Source of the DNA: Sphingobium sp. V4
Lineage (GTDB): Bacteria > Pseudomonadota > Alphaproteobacteria > Sphingomonadales > Sphingomonadaceae
Assembly: GCF_029590555.1 (NCBI RefSeq)
Contig: NZ_CP081001.1
Coordinates: 3,010,001-3,074,000, forward strand
Length of the DNA: 64,000 bases
Reading direction: 5' to 3'
The notes beneath the pieces were generated by a model that had not been told where the DNA came from, made no database searches, and saw nothing but the letters and a program-made list of their open reading frames with translations. A program made the translations under genes and the position numbers. How positions within the stretch are numbered: position 1 is the first letter of the stretch; the number at the start of each line of letters is the position of its first letter. Below, in pieces: positions 63,846 to 64,000 of the stretch.

Positions 63846-64000
63846 CGGGCGCCCGGCTGGTAGCGCAGCTTGGCGGCATTGACCTTGTCGATCAGGCTGG
63901 CGATCGGCTCGTGCGATGCCGCCCCGCGGCCGGGCGCGCCCAGATCATTCATCCGGTGGCTGAGCGCGGAAAAGGCGCGGTCGATCTGGCTGTCGATGCG
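63842..64000 (-). CDS. 3' end of an unrecognised gene
   Basis: The frame is open to the right edge on the minus strand and gives 52 residues before TAG (stop at 63842-63844), ending in LIDKVNAAKLRYQPGAR. It is helical and charged, with no motif I recognise. It is convergent with the transporter gene and shares 3 bases with its stop. Confidence 0.5.
   Translation of the reverse strand, partial: RIDSQIDRAFSALSHRMNDLGAPGRGAASHEPIASLIDKVNAAKLRYQPGAR

Overview
The window is high-GC chromosomal DNA from an alphaproteobacterium, most likely a sphingomonad (Sphingobium/Novosphingobium type). The evidence is the compact, often translationally coupled gene order, family members typical of that group (OPT transporter, extensin-like lipoprotein, HspQ, an enlarged psp operon with pspF, DUF4160/DUF2442), and scattered hairpin repeats built on a CGTCATCCC core. 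It holds about 62 protein genes, two cut by the window edges, and two tRNA genes (Leu-GAG, Ser-CGA). I see no rRNA, CRISPR array, prophage, transposase or replication origin.

Layout. 1-2.5 kb: the 3' end of gltB, a small exported protein and tRNA-Leu. 2.8-8.2 kb: a probable hexuronide locus made of uxaA, a GntR/FCD regulator and an exported GH2 glycosidase. 8.3-13.1 kb: LMW-PTP, a HerA-like ATPase and ppc. 13.1-14.2 kb: an AT-richer island with one unrecognised membrane protein. 14.2-17.6 kb: OPT transporter, SGNH hydrolase, hspQ, tRNA-Ser. 17.9-20.5 kb: a coupled DUF969-DUF979-DUF2891 operon. 20.5-24.5 kb: response regulator, sulfotransferase, GT4 and a TagB-like transferase (surface glycan). 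24.7-28 kb: dapD, a HAD nucleotidase, a LOG protein and an extensin-like lipoprotein. 28.2-33.9 kb: serC, serA, hisZ, purA and a mini-HTH protein. 33.9-38.2 kb: Pr6Pr membrane protein, two DAACS symporters, bestrophin. 38.4-43.5 kb: pdxH, a DnaJ-like protein, BrkB-like protein, fabI, a frameshifted DUF4160 gene with its DUF2442 partner, and aroC. 43.8-51.4 kb: SLC13 permease, PhzF-like protein, serine hydrolase, a membrane-anchored small protein, recQ, a DUF442 phosphatase-like protein and a Tat-exported FAD oxidoreductase.

Two regions stand out. At 51.6-55.3 kb a radical-SAM protein with a helix-hairpin-helix tail, a small membrane protein, a hemerythrin-like protein and a DUF4130-UdgX fusion lie on one strand, which looks like a DNA-damage module whose chemistry is mostly unknown. 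At 55.2-59.3 kb pspF faces a textbook sigma-54 promoter. That promoter drives a 57-aa exported peptide, pspA, pspB, pspC and four further small membrane/coiled-coil proteins that repeat the PspB tail motif, so this is an enlarged envelope-stress operon.

The right end carries a UbiH-type monooxygenase, ilvE, a threonine aldolase-like lyase, an EamA transporter and the 3' end of an unrecognised gene. Most of the window is core metabolism (nitrogen, serine, lysine, aromatic, branched-chain amino acid, purine and fatty acid synthesis). The accessory interest lies in the stress and repair modules, the hexuronide locus, the small glycan cluster and the repeat elements.
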